A stretch of DNA of 64,000 nucleotides from Pedobacter fastidiosus (GTDB lineage Bacteria; Bacteroidota; Bacteroidia; Sphingobacteriales; Sphingobacteriaceae), in contig NZ_JACRYL010000008.1 in the NCBI RefSeq assembly GCF_014306625.1, positions 1 to 64,000 on the forward strand. Direction: 5' to 3'. Each line of letters starts with the position of its first letter. The stretch's first letter is position 1. Shown here one piece after another: positions 1 to 7,180 of the stretch. Under the pieces are notes generated by a model. That model was not told where the DNA came from and made no database searches. It saw only the letters and a list, made by a program, of their open reading frames with translations. The translations under genes were made by a program, and so were the position numbers.

Positions 1-135
1 AACCTTATCAAATTAACTCGGCTAAGGGGAACTTTTTAGATTGGCGAAGAGGGGTCAATTTGAAGCGGTTTATCCAAGCTGAAATTAAATTTACGAATTA
101 GTGTTCACAAACTTCCCAAACTATAGGACAAAAAG

Positions 136-249
136 ATTTTTAGAACACCATAATTTTACTCTTGTTTTGAATCATCTGTCTCTTGTTGCAACTTTTACTC
201 AAAAATCCTTTCTAATACCTCCATGAAGTCAGACAGGTGTTCTAAAAAT
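136..249. repeat. 114-bp element bounded by 14-bp inverted repeats
   Basis: The left arm ATTTTTAGAACACC (136-149) is the exact reverse complement of GGTGTTCTAAAAAT (236-249). About 86 bp without a gene separates the arms. The structure could be a miniature mobile element or a long RNA hairpin. No flanking target duplication is obvious. Confidence 0.5.
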
Positions 250-283
250 TCAACATTCTATGTAATTCAAAAAAATCGAAATG

Positions 284-312
284 AAACCTTTCAGAAATAA
301 AAGGTTTTTTGT
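284..312 (+). terminator. Terminator hairpin, first of four related copies
   Basis: AAACCTTT (284-291) pairs with AAAGGTTT (300-307) and a T run follows. The same hairpin with its flanks recurs after tRNA-Leu and after both tRNA-Leu 3' fragments, so it also marks repeat units. The gene it would serve here is not visible. Confidence 0.65.
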
Positions 313-334
313 TTATAATTTTTATTTAATTATT

Positions 335-365
335 TTTGATTTAGAAAGTTAAATTTCTATATTTG
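335..365 (+). promoter_or_regulatory. Bacteroidota-type promoter for the tRNA cluster
   Basis: TTTG (335-338) and TATATTTG (358-365) are separated by 19 nt. This matches the TTTG / TAnnTTTG consensus of the major Bacteroidota sigma factor. It lies about 37 bp before tRNA-Gly, a suitable distance for a short tRNA leader. Confidence 0.75.
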
Positions 366-401
366 CAACCCCAAAGGAATACAGCGAATGTAGACCTTTT
401 T

Positions 402-474
<73 letters not shown>

Positions 475-478
475 CCAT

Positions 479-510
479 AAATGCCTTCCTACCAGGAGGC
501 ATTTATTTTA
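479..510 (+). terminator. Hairpin between tRNA-Gly and tRNA-Leu
   Basis: The arms AAATGCC...CCT and AGGAGGCATTT (one bulged base) enclose a short loop and are followed by ATTTTA. It probably terminates or trims the tRNA-Gly transcript. Read-through to tRNA-Leu is possible because no second promoter is evident. Confidence 0.6.
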
Positions 511-529
511 AGAGCTTTAACTGCTCGAT

Positions 530-614
530 GCTCAGATGGTGGAACTGGTAGACACGCAGGACTTAAAATCCTGTGCCCTTAACAGGCGTGCGGGTTCGAT
601 TCCCGCTCTGAGTA
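530..614 (+). tRNA. tRNA-Leu (TAA)
   Basis: This is a class II tRNA of 85 nt. Acceptor GCTCAGA (530-536) pairs with TCTGAGT (607-613) with a G-U first pair, and the discriminator is A614. The anticodon arm is CAGGA / CTTAAAA / TCCTG, giving anticodon TAA. The long variable arm and TTCGATT T-loop are present. CCA is not encoded. Its 3' half is repeated twice downstream behind GIY-YIG genes. Confidence 0.96.
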
Positions 615-635
615 CTTCAAAAAAAAATCGAATAG

Positions 636-667
636 AAACCTTTCAGAAATGAAAGGTTTTTTTGTTT
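636..667 (+). terminator. Terminator of tRNA-Leu (second copy of the repeated hairpin)
   Basis: AAACCTTTC (636-644) pairs with GAAAGGTTT (651-659) around AGAAAT, followed by a run of seven T. It lies directly behind tRNA-Leu. Confidence 0.85.
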
Positions 668-688
668 GGAGCTTTTAATTGTCGTCGT

Positions 689-940
689 ATGTTTTTAGTC
701 TATATCCTTCAATCCAGTAAAAATGGAAGATTTTATATCGGTCATACTGAAGATTTAATAAAAAGAATTCTGAGGCACAACAGCGGACAGGTTGTAGCCA
801 CCAAAAACAAGGGACCGTGGGAGGTTGTCTATAAAGAGATCTACTCAATAAGAAGCGAAGCAGTAAGAAGAGAATTGGAAATCAAATCCAAAAAGAGCAG
901 GAAATATATCGAGACGCTGATTAACACACAGAAGTACTAG
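689..940 (+). CDS. GIY-YIG nuclease-like protein, copy 1 (UPF0213 type)
   Basis: The protein has 83 residues, essentially one GIY-YIG domain. The start carries the Val4-Tyr5-Ile6 strand, then Tyr16-Ile17-Gly18, Arg26, and Glu62/Glu64 in a basic helix, in the order expected for the catalytic Tyr, Tyr, Arg and Glu of the superfamily. ATG 689 is chosen because an upstream TTG at 662 lies in the terminator T run and the family begins with this MFLVYIL-type strand. The stop codon TAG (938-940) is also the first bases of a tRNA-Leu 3' fragment. The next gene (1083-1334) is about 92 percent identical. GIY-YIG proteins cleave DNA, and the small family members are often unassigned. A selfish, tRNA-linked element is an inference; activity is not shown. 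Confidence 0.88.
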   Translation: MFLVYILQSSKNGRFYIGHTEDLIKRILRHNSGQVVATKNKGPWEVVYKEIYSIRSEAVRRELEIKSKKSRKYIETLINTQKY

Positions 941-1006
941 ACACGTCCCGACCATAAAGTCGGGATGCCCTTAAAAGGCGTGCGGGTTCGATTCCCGCTC
1001 TGAGTA
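938..1006 (+). pseudogene. tRNA-Leu 3' half with replaced anticodon arm, fragment 1
   Basis: From TAGACACG to the discriminator A this matches tRNA-Leu(TAA), including variable arm, T arm and the 3' acceptor strand. The 5' acceptor strand and D arm are absent. The anticodon arm is replaced by TCCCGAC-CATAAA-GTCGGGA, a 7-bp stem with a 6-nt loop that cannot serve as an anticodon arm. It therefore cannot fold into a tRNA. Confidence 0.85.
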
Positions 1007-1030
1007 CTTCAAAGAAAAATCGAAATGAAG

Positions 1031-1060
1031 ACCTTTCAGAAATGAAAGGTTTTTTTGTTT
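1031..1060 (+). terminator. Third copy of the repeated terminator
   Basis: ACCTTTC (1031-1037) pairs with GAAAGGT (1044-1050), followed by seven T. It ends the transcript of GIY-YIG copy 1 and the tRNA-Leu fragment. Confidence 0.8.
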
Positions 1061-1082
1061 GTGGCCTTTTAATTGTTCTCGA

Positions 1083-1334
1083 ATGTTTTTAGTCTATATC
1101 CTACAATCCAGCAAAAGTGGAAGATTTTATATTGGTCATACTGAAGATTTAATAAAAAGAATTCTGAGGCACAACCATGGGCAGGTTGTAGCCACCAAAA
1201 ATAAGGGGCCATGGGAGGTTGTCTATAAAGAAAGCTACTCAACAAGAAGCGAAGCAGTAAGAAGAGAATTGGAAATCAAATCCAAAAAGAGCAGGAAATA
1301 TATCGAGGCACTGATTAACACACAGAACTACTAG
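1083..1334 (+). CDS. GIY-YIG nuclease-like protein, copy 2 (UPF0213 type)
   Basis: This is an 83-residue tandem paralogue of the gene at 689-940. It keeps the Tyr5, Tyr16-Ile17-Gly18, Arg26 and Glu62/Glu64 positions. About six residues differ (for example Asn12 to Ser and Ser32 to His), which suggests selection for a working protein. Start ATG 1083 is chosen by homology with copy 1. The stop TAG (1332-1334) again coincides with the first bases of a tRNA-Leu 3' fragment. Function is inferred from the fold only. Confidence 0.88.
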   Translation: MFLVYILQSSKSGRFYIGHTEDLIKRILRHNHGQVVATKNKGPWEVVYKESYSTRSEAVRRELEIKSKKSRKYIEALINTQNY

Positions 1335-1400
1335 ACACGTCCCGACCATAAAGTCGGGATGCCCTTAACAGGCGTGCGGGTTCGATTCCCGCTCTGAGTA
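1332..1400 (+). pseudogene. tRNA-Leu 3' half with replaced anticodon arm, fragment 2
   Basis: This is nearly identical to fragment 1, with the same TCCCGAC/GTCGGGA hairpin and an intact T arm and 3' acceptor strand. There is no 5' half, so it is not a functional tRNA. Confidence 0.85.
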
Positions 1401-1419
1401 CTTCAAAAAAATCGAATAG

Positions 1420-1451
1420 AAACCTTTCAGAAATGAAAGGTTTTTTTGTTT
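1420..1451 (+). terminator. Fourth copy of the repeated terminator
   Basis: AAACCTTTC pairs with GAAAGGTTT, followed by seven T, as in the two preceding units. It closes the second repeat unit. Confidence 0.8.
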
Positions 1452-1470
1452 AAGAGAGAAAATAAATTCC

Positions 1471-1535
1471 GTCTATACCCTTCAATCCAGCAAAAGTTTG
1501 AGATTATTATCAACTATACCGAAAATTAAAATTTT
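1471..1535 (+). pseudogene. Decayed third GIY-YIG copy
   Basis: This stretch aligns with codons 4 to about 25 of the two intact genes: GTCTATA, CCTTCAATCCAG, GATT.TTAT and ACTGAA-like blocks in the same order. It has substitutions, lost start context and stops. It shows that the array once had at least three units. Confidence 0.65.
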
Positions 1536-1604
1536 TGCTGCAAGGAGATATTGAGAAGAAAATAGATCTCTTTTCTTATATTCGTTTATAACAACCAACG
1601 AAAC

Positions 1605-1994
1605 ATGTACTACAAAAAAACCATTGCAATTGCGTTAATCTCTGGATTGGCATTTTCGCTCAGCGCTTTTATGCCCCCACCAGAACAAAAAGCAAAAAAC
1701 TTAAAAGTTCTACCTAAAAATATCAGTCATGAGGAGTTGGATAAAGTGATGGATAATTTTAAAATGGCGCTTGGGGTTCGATGTGGATTTTGTCATGTTC
1801 CAATGAAAGATAATCCTAAAAAAATGGATTTTGCAAGTGATGAAAAACCAGAAAAGGAAAGAGCAAGAGAAATGATGAGGATGACGGCGAAAATAAATAA
1901 AAAATATTTTCATAATGAAATGAAAGATGGTAAGCCATTTATGGCTGTTGCTTGCGTAACCTGCCATAACGGAAAATCGGAGCCTGCCAAGTAA
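1605..1994 (+). CDS. Secreted dihaem c-type cytochrome
   Basis: The protein has 129 residues, with a signal peptide (about 1-21) and two CxxCH haem-binding motifs, C60-GF-C63-H64 and C117-VT-C120-H121. The arrangement resembles the small periplasmic cytochromes matched to the photosynthetic reaction-centre cytochrome c family (PF02276) in non-photosynthetic Bacteroidota. The likely role is periplasmic electron transfer; the partner is not evident, since no oxidase or reductase gene is adjacent. Confidence 0.8.
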   Translation: MYYKKTIAIALISGLAFSLSAFMPPPEQKAKNLKVLPKNISHEELDKVMDNFKMALGVRCGFCHVPMKDNPKKMDFASDEKPEKERAREMMRMTAKINKKYFHNEMKDGKPFMAVACVTCHNGKSEPAK

Positions 1995-2133
1995 TTAATG
2001 GATAGAGAATTTTTCAAATTAAATAATCTCCTCCAATTCTTCAATTTATTATATCTCATTCCTATAAATCACATTAACGAATAGACCTAACAGGATAAAC
2101 TACTTAAACTATAGATTTTATAGATTTAATTTG

Positions 2134-2141
2134 TATATTTG
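2134..2141 (+). promoter_or_regulatory. -7 element before tRNA-Cys
   Basis: TATATTTG matches TAnnTTTG exactly and lies 47 bp before the tRNA. No good TTTG is seen at the -33 position. It suggests the tRNA is transcribed. Confidence 0.5.
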
Positions 2142-2188
2142 ATTATTCTTTCCAAATAGCATTATATTATGCATTGAAATGAATGAAT

Positions 2189-2259
2189 AGTCATGTGGCC
2201 GAGTGGTTAGGTAAAGGTCTGCAAAACCTACAACGGCGGTTCGATCCCGTCCATGACGT
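2189..2259 (+). tRNA. tRNA-Cys (GCA), atypical
   Basis: The 71-nt cloverleaf has anticodon loop CTGCAAA (anticodon GCA), T arm GGCGG/CCGTC and discriminator T2259, the base expected by cysteinyl-tRNA synthetase. The acceptor AGTCATG/CATGACG has an A-G mismatch at its first pair, and the anticodon stem AAGGT/ACCTA has an A-A mismatch at its outer pair. It may be a working but divergent tRNA or one starting to decay. CCA is not encoded. The minus-strand gene on its right ends 7 bp away. Confidence 0.8.
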
Positions 2260-2266
2260 CGAAAAT

Positions 2267-4810
2267 TTAGAAGTATAATTTAATTGTTCTAAACCCAAAT
2301 TTAGGAATGGACAATAGAATTACTTTCTTGCCATTACGCTGACTAATTAAAGTTAAATCAGCTTTTTTCTTATGATTTAGTTCTACTAATTCAGCTTTAT
2401 TTATCGGAACATTTAAATTTAAGGCAATCTTTCCTAGATCATCATTCGCATTGAAAATTCTAATCAACATAGTTTTCTTTTCTGTGGTGACAGATGATAT
2501 TTCGTACCCAGTTCTGCTCAATTGAAATAAAGTTTCTTCAGTTTTTGATTTTGATGAAACTTGGAATACTTGTAAAGGCTCATTCCAATTTATGCTTTGA
2601 GTCCAAGTATTTGCCCCAGCCCAATTATTTCGATGCGGTATAAGTGCATAATTATACTTGGAAGCCCCTTCTATTTTATAATTTATCCCCCATAATCCCA
2701 TTCCAGAATATTGCAAAGTTAAACCCAAAACACCTTTTTCATCATGAGTATAGCTTGTTGTGTGATCGTTTAATAAAGTTATCCCATATTTACCACTATT
2801 ATCCACAACATCTACCCAATTCACAATTAAATTATTTTTTATGCTGTCCCAAGTATTAAAAAAAGTATTGCTTAATCCACTTTTCATTACATCAAAAGCA
2901 GAATTTTTAAAAACTTTTTGATTGCTTACAGCCAAAGGAAAAACCGCCAAAAACTTCAAGCTATCATTATAAAATGCTTTCTTATAATCATCAGCTTTCC
3001 ATCCTTTTTCTTGCGCATAACCTTGCCCAATTCCTGGATTACCTACCCAATTCACATCAGTTTTAACATCTATAACCGCACTATTTTGCGTGAGTGTAAT
3101 AAACTGCACAAAATTATGAATGGAGATTTTACCTTCTATTTTTAGTTTTACCTCAATGGGGCCATTTTCTATAATGGTAATCTTCGCAGGATTGTCTGCA
3201 CTTGAAACATACATATTCTTTTTGTAAAAGAAACCTCGCATCTCATTAAAATAACGTTTGCCTTTTAAAGCAACGAAATCTTTTTGATCGATTTTTTTTG
3301 CGATAAGTTGTTCTATAATACCACCTTTAGATGCATTAAAAATAATTTTATACTGATTTGTATTTATTACACATTTATCATCAATTAACGTCGCCATTGA
3401 TGAATAAGGCTGGTGGACCTTGATTTTTGCTTCTTTAATTTTGAACGTAGAAAACCCCATCGCAGGTGTACTAGCTAGAAAAAGTATTTTTCTCTCGGAC
3501 GTATCGGTTTTGAATATAATTTGTGATTTTATGAATTCCCCACTCGAATTAAAAACCTGTGGATTTTCTAAATTATTTGGAAAGTTAATTCGAATTACCT
3601 CATTTCTTGGGTAAGCTTGGGTGTTATAAACTCTAAAATTTAACCCATTATCAGATTTTTGATCTATTGATTTCAATACTATGCTATCGCAAATCTGATT
3701 TGAATTCTTTGCCCAGTAACTTACTTGCTGAGCCCAATTCCAATTCTTTTCCTTATTAACGATGTTATATGGCACAATCCACGAATCGTGATGCTGTGCA
3801 AGCAATAAATTTTCCCAAGCCGAATCGAATTTCCCTACATTAAAAGTTGATGCATTTGAAATAGAATTTATTGCGTCAATTTTCTCAGACATAATAATTT
3901 TATTCTCTGCCCTCCTAGTTTCTTGCGCAAGTTTTTGCAAAATCTGAGCGCCCCAAACTAAGCTCACCTGAAGATCTTCTTGATTCAATTTCCAAGTTTT
4001 TATACTTTTCTTATCTGCAATGTTTTGGAAATAATTTCGCCAAGTTGTGTAGCTAAAGTTTTTTGGCTCACCAAGCCATGGGCCATTTTTCCAACCTGCA
4101 TCTTGCAAGCACATCCCTATTGGGTTTAAAATTCCATATTTAAAAGCGCTTTCCTTATAGGCTTTAGAATTGTTCCAAGCCGTAGTTTGCCAAGTAGATT
4201 TTGGCTGTAAATCTTCTGTTGCATAACGAGGAACTGTTAATAAAGTAGAGCCATCAGAACCTATCCAGTTTATTAGTTCGCCTCCAAAAGCTCGAGTATA
4301 TCCCCCCCAACAAGTATTTGGATTTTTTAACGATGCATAAGAATAACCAAATGAAGTTAATATTTGAGGTAGTGCGCTGGTAAAGCAAGGCTCTTCCGAA
4401 CTGTAGGTATGAAATTCTGCTGTTGGAAAATGAGATTTAATTTTCTTAATCCCATATTCAAATTGCCTAATTACCGATTCTCCTTGAAGATTAAAAAGAT
4501 AACTCTGTCCATAAGAGGGGTTAACGAATTCTACCTTCCCTGAAACGGATTGATTTTCAACTATTTGTTTAAAGTGAAGATAGTTTTGTGAATCGTTTTC
4601 CTGAACAAAATCCCAAGTAACAGGTTCTATTTCTAAATTAATTTTCCATAACGGGTTCTGATCTAATTTTTCTACTATAAAACCAGTGTATTGGTTGGGG
4701 TAATGTCCCCAAATCCCGCCATGATATCCATCAATAAAAAAGCTTCTTTGCGCCACAGATGGATGGAAAAGAAACAATGAAAGAATAGATAGTAAAAAAC
4801 TTCGATTCAT
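2267..4810 (-). CDS. Secreted glycoside hydrolase, GH38 alpha-mannosidase-like
   Basis: The protein has 847 residues and a Sec signal peptide ending near Ala-Gln at about 20-21. The N-terminal part, with a DGYHGG..GHYP start, resembles the GH38 catalytic domain (PF01074). The C-terminal half (about 450-840) looks like the beta-rich GH38 C-terminal region. Family recognition rests on overall resemblance; I cannot place the catalytic Asp with confidence. Probable role is periplasmic removal of alpha-mannose or related sugars. It stands alone, with a -7 element TATTTTTG at 4858-4865. Confidence 0.6.
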   Translation of the reverse strand: MNRSFLLSILSLFLFHPSVAQRSFFIDGYHGGIWGHYPNQYTGFIVEKLDQNPLWKINLEIEPVTWDFVQENDSQNYLHFKQIVENQSVSGKVEFVNPSYGQSYLFNLQGESVIRQFEYGIKKIKSHFPTAEFHTYSSEEPCFTSALPQILTSFGYSYASLKNPNTCWGGYTRAFGGELINWIGSDGSTLLTVPRYATEDLQPKSTWQTTAWNNSKAYKESAFKYGILNPIGMCLQDAGWKNGPWLGEPKNFSYTTWRNYFQNIADKKSIKTWKLNQEDLQVSLVWGAQILQKLAQETRRAENKIIMSEKIDAINSISNASTFNVGKFDSAWENLLLAQHHDSWIVPYNIVNKEKNWNWAQQVSYWAKNSNQICDSIVLKSIDQKSDNGLNFRVYNTQAYPRNEVIRINFPNNLENPQVFNSSGEFIKSQIIFKTDTSERKILFLASTPAMGFSTFKIKEAKIKVHQPYSSMATLIDDKCVINTNQYKIIFNASKGGIIEQLIAKKIDQKDFVALKGKRYFNEMRGFFYKKNMYVSSADNPAKITIIENGPIEVKLKIEGKISIHNFVQFITLTQNSAVIDVKTDVNWVGNPGIGQGYAQEKGWKADDYKKAFYNDSLKFLAVFPLAVSNQKVFKNSAFDVMKSGLSNTFFNTWDSIKNNLIVNWVDVVDNSGKYGITLLNDHTTSYTHDEKGVLGLTLQYSGMGLWGINYKIEGASKYNYALIPHRNNWAGANTWTQSINWNEPLQVFQVSSKSKTEETLFQLSRTGYEISSVTTEKKTMLIRIFNANDDLGKIALNLNVPINKAELVELNHKKKADLTLISQRNGKKVILLSIPKFGFRTIKLYF

Positions 4811-4857
4811 TAGGACAAATTTGGAAGGGATATTTAGCTTCTATCCTACTAATTAAG

Positions 4858-4892
4858 CAAAAATATCTGGTGATCAGAATTTCTACTCCAAA
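4858..4892 (-). promoter_or_regulatory. Promoter of the GH38-like gene
   Basis: On the minus strand TATTTTTG (4858-4865) fits TAnnTTTG, with TTTG at 4889-4892 upstream (23-nt gap, slightly long). Transcription would start about 40 nt before the start codon. Confidence 0.5.
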
Positions 4893-4921
4893 CAAAAAGC
4901 CTCTGATTAAAATCAGAGGCT
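4892..4921 (-). terminator. Terminator of tatA
   Basis: GCCTCTGATT (4899-4908) pairs with AATCAGAGGC (4911-4920). On the minus strand the hairpin is followed by TTTTTGTTT. Confidence 0.85.
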
Positions 4922-4945
4922 TAGAAATAAGGATATATTTTATTA

Positions 4946-5140
4946 TTATATTTTTGCTTCTTTTTGTACAACTACGTGTTCATCAGTACCTTCTTGACCG
5001 TTTTTAAATTCTTTAATCCCTTTACCTAAACCTTTCATTAATTCAGGAATTTTCTTTCCGCCAAATAATAACAGAATTGCTACACCTACGATAATCAATT
5101 CCGGTCCGCCAAGAATGGCTGCTGTTGTTGCATTTAACAT
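4946..5140 (-). CDS. tatA: Sec-independent translocase protein TatA/E
   Basis: The protein has 64 residues: a short N-terminus, one membrane helix (about 12-27, GGPELIIVGVAILLLF), the FGG hinge, then the amphipathic helix KKIPELMKGLGKGIKEFK typical of TatA. TatA multimers form the pore that exports folded proteins carrying twin-arginine signals. The length is near the small end of the family. TatC is not in the window. It is a single-gene unit with its own terminator. Confidence 0.93.
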   Translation of the reverse strand: MLNATTAAILGGPELIIVGVAILLLFGGKKIPELMKGLGKGIKEFKNGQEGTDEHVVVQKEAKI

Positions 5141-5251
5141 TGTTTTTTAGTTTAGAGGGTTTTAAAAAATGAGTCCCTTAATGGTGGGAACATACATAAT
5201 ATACGTGGAACTTGCCCTTATGGTTCTCGTTTCGGAAAATAAAATTAAAGT

Positions 5252-6256
5252 CTAAGCAAATATTGTCGAAAACAGTTTATTGGAATAAAGTTTTGCTTTA
5301 AAATCAAAAATATGAGAGGTAGCCATTACTTCGTTTACGCCATAAAAATCAACAAAACCACTAAGTTTTTCTTTAATTGTTTCAGGATCCCCAATGAAAG
5401 AATAGGCCAGCATTTGCTCCACTGCTTCTTTCTCATAAACACTCCAAACATCGTCAATATTATCTACAGGTGGTTTTAACAAACTTCTTTTTCCTGTTAT
5501 TACGCCTAAAAACATTTGCTTAACAGAGCTCGATAATCTTTCGGCCTCTTGATCGGTATCTGCAACAACTACATTTACACAAGCAATTACATAAGGTTCC
5601 TTTAAATATTGGGAAGGTTTAAAATTAGCTTTATAAAGCGCTATTGCTTGTTCAAAATAGGCTGGTGCAAAGTGACTTGCAAATGCATAAGGCAAACCCT
5701 TTTCGGCTGCAAGTTTTGCGCTATCGGTACTCGAACCTAAAATCCATATTGGAATATCTAGTCCTTCTCCGGGAATAGCACGAACATTACTGTTGCTGTT
5801 TTCTTTTGAAAATAACCTTTGAAGCCTCTCCACATCTTTAGGGAAATTATGTGCAGCGTTAAAATTCTCTCCTCTTATCGCCATAGCAGTAACCTGATCG
5901 GTTCCAGGTGCCCTGCCTAATCCTAAATCTATTCGGTTTGGATAAAGAGATGCCAGTGTTCCAAACTGTTCTGCAACGATAAGTGGCGAATGGTTTGGAA
6001 GCATAATTCCGCCAGAACCTACACGAATGGTTTTGGTTCCGTTTGCAATATAACCGATTAAAACTGCGGTTGCAGAACTGGCTACACTCGCCATATTATG
6101 ATGTTCTGCAAACCAATAGCGAGTGTAACCCAATTCTTCTGATTGCCGAGCGAGTTCAAGACTCTTTGGAAATGTATCTGCAGGAGTTTCTCCATCTAAT
6201 ACGGTTGCAAGATCAAGAATTGAGTATGGTATATTTTTTAAAACGTCTTCGTTCAT
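5252..6256 (-). CDS. Luciferase-like flavin-dependent monooxygenase (LLM class)
   Basis: The protein is about 334 residues from the chosen start. The sequence RYWFAEHHNM near the N-terminus and the GGIMLPNHSPL and RIDLGLGRAPG blocks are typical of bacterial luciferase-like oxidoreductases (PF00296), which use FMNH2 or F420 in a TIM barrel. The substrate is unknown. A GTG start 33 bases further upstream is rejected because a promoter-like TATTTTTG overlaps it at about 6290-6297, which would put the transcript start at or after that GTG. Monocistronic. Confidence 0.85.
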   Translation of the reverse strand: MNEDVLKNIPYSILDLATVLDGETPADTFPKSLELARQSEELGYTRYWFAEHHNMASVASSATAVLIGYIANGTKTIRVGSGGIMLPNHSPLIVAEQFGTLASLYPNRIDLGLGRAPGTDQVTAMAIRGENFNAAHNFPKDVERLQRLFSKENSNSNVRAIPGEGLDIPIWILGSSTDSAKLAAEKGLPYAFASHFAPAYFEQAIALYKANFKPSQYLKEPYVIACVNVVVADTDQEAERLSSSVKQMFLGVITGKRSLLKPPVDNIDDVWSVYEKEAVEQMLAYSFIGDPETIKEKLSGFVDFYGVNEVMATSHIFDFKAKLYSNKLFSTIFA

Positions 6257-6289
6257 ATTATTACAGGGAATTAAACAAATAAGAAGCAC

Positions 6290-6320
6290 AAAAATATTGG
6301 TAATTATGGCAAACTTTCAA
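6290..6320 (-). promoter_or_regulatory. Promoter of the LLM monooxygenase gene
   Basis: The minus strand shows TATTTTTG (about 6290-6297) with TTG at 6318-6320, a 20-nt gap. It fits the Bacteroidota consensus and supports the downstream ATG at 6256. Confidence 0.55.
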
Positions 6321-6516
6321 TTTCCGAATACTTATGACGGTAAGTATACATTTGGCTTAATCCTATAAATTTTTCCTTAGTTTAAAATTTACAAAATCGA
6401 TTTATTAAGATAGAATGATGTTTTATCAAACAATATCGTCGTTCCTTTGCTTATATAAAAATAACCGTTTTTAAAAAAACTGATGTTAACTTCTCAATTA
6501 AAACAAATACTTACAA

Positions 6517-7035
6517 ATGAAAAACATTAAATTAATTGTACCCGCTTTACTTTTATTATTCTCGGCCTGTAGTCAGGCAACCAGAAGTACGGGAAGTGAT
6601 CTAAATGCTGGAGCAAAAACAGACTCAACAATGGCAAGTGATTCTCTTGTAGCAAAAATTGCTATAAATGGCAAAGTTATACAAGGCGATCCATTGGTAA
6701 TGAGGTTTGTTGTTTACAACAATACCCAAGCTCTTAAAAGTTTCTGTATTTGGCACACACCATTTGAGCCATTAATGAGTAAATATTTAGACATTACTGA
6801 TGAAAAAGGTGAACAAGTGGCTTATAAAGGCCCCATGGCTAAAAGAATTATGCCTCCACCTGCTGATAGTTACTCAAAAGTGGAACCTGGAGATAGTTTA
6901 GTTGGGAATGCAGATTTGCTTAAGGCGTATGATTTAAAAAAAGGATCAAGCTATAAAGTCGTTTACAATGGTGGCAATATGAGCGGTTTGGTATCGAAAG
7001 ATACAGTGACTTTTGTTTACGAGGACATTCATTAG
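6517..7035 (+). CDS. Lipoprotein with a single beta-sandwich-like domain
   Basis: The protein has 172 residues. Residues 1-18 form a lipoprotein signal ending in the lipobox FSAC, so it is probably anchored in a membrane facing the periplasm or surface. After a Ser/Thr-rich linker the domain (about 48-170) has the pattern of the N-terminal beta domain seen in M35 deuterolysin-type metalloproteases: FVVYNNT, then WHTPFE, and YDLKKGSSYKVVY at the end. No HExxH protease domain follows. Function is unknown; a stand-alone inhibitor or binding domain is possible but only an inference. Confidence 0.7.
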   Translation: MKNIKLIVPALLLLFSACSQATRSTGSDLNAGAKTDSTMASDSLVAKIAINGKVIQGDPLVMRFVVYNNTQALKSFCIWHTPFEPLMSKYLDITDEKGEQVAYKGPMAKRIMPPPADSYSKVEPGDSLVGNADLLKAYDLKKGSSYKVVYNGGNMSGLVSKDTVTFVYEDIH

Positions 7036-7064
7036 TTTTATTCTTATAAATATAAATGGATTAT

Positions 7065-7106
7065 GCTTTGACAACTCTTTTAAAACGTTAGTAAAGTTGT
7101 CAAAGC
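7065..7106. terminator. Perfect 12-bp hairpin after the lipoprotein gene
   Basis: GCTTTGACAACT (7065-7076) is the exact reverse complement of AGTTGTCAAAGC (7095-7106). No T run follows on the plus strand. It may be a stability hairpin or weak terminator between the convergent neighbours. Confidence 0.5.
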
Positions 7107-7180
7107 AAAAATTCATCGATCAATGGCTATCGCCTAGAATTTGAGAAAAATCCATCCATCTTAAACCTGGTTGAAGCGGT

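Larger units (their letters stand above)
1..401. other. Intergenic region before the tRNA cluster
   Basis: No convincing gene is seen. The stretch holds a long inverted repeat (136-249), a terminator-like hairpin (284-312) and the tRNA promoter (335-365), each listed separately. What lies left of the window is unknown. Confidence 0.6.

Noticed and set aside
662..688. Upstream TTG start for GIY-YIG copy 1 (and at 1059 for copy 2)
   Set aside because: The TTG lies in the T run of the terminator, and the family begins at the internal ATG.
938..1006. A second tRNA-Leu gene
   Set aside because: The 5' acceptor strand and D arm are missing and the anticodon arm is replaced by a 7-bp/6-nt hairpin. 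The same applies to 1332-1400.
600..1460. CRISPR-like repeat array
   Set aside because: The repeats are about 393 bp long and contain genes; there are no short repeats with unique spacers.
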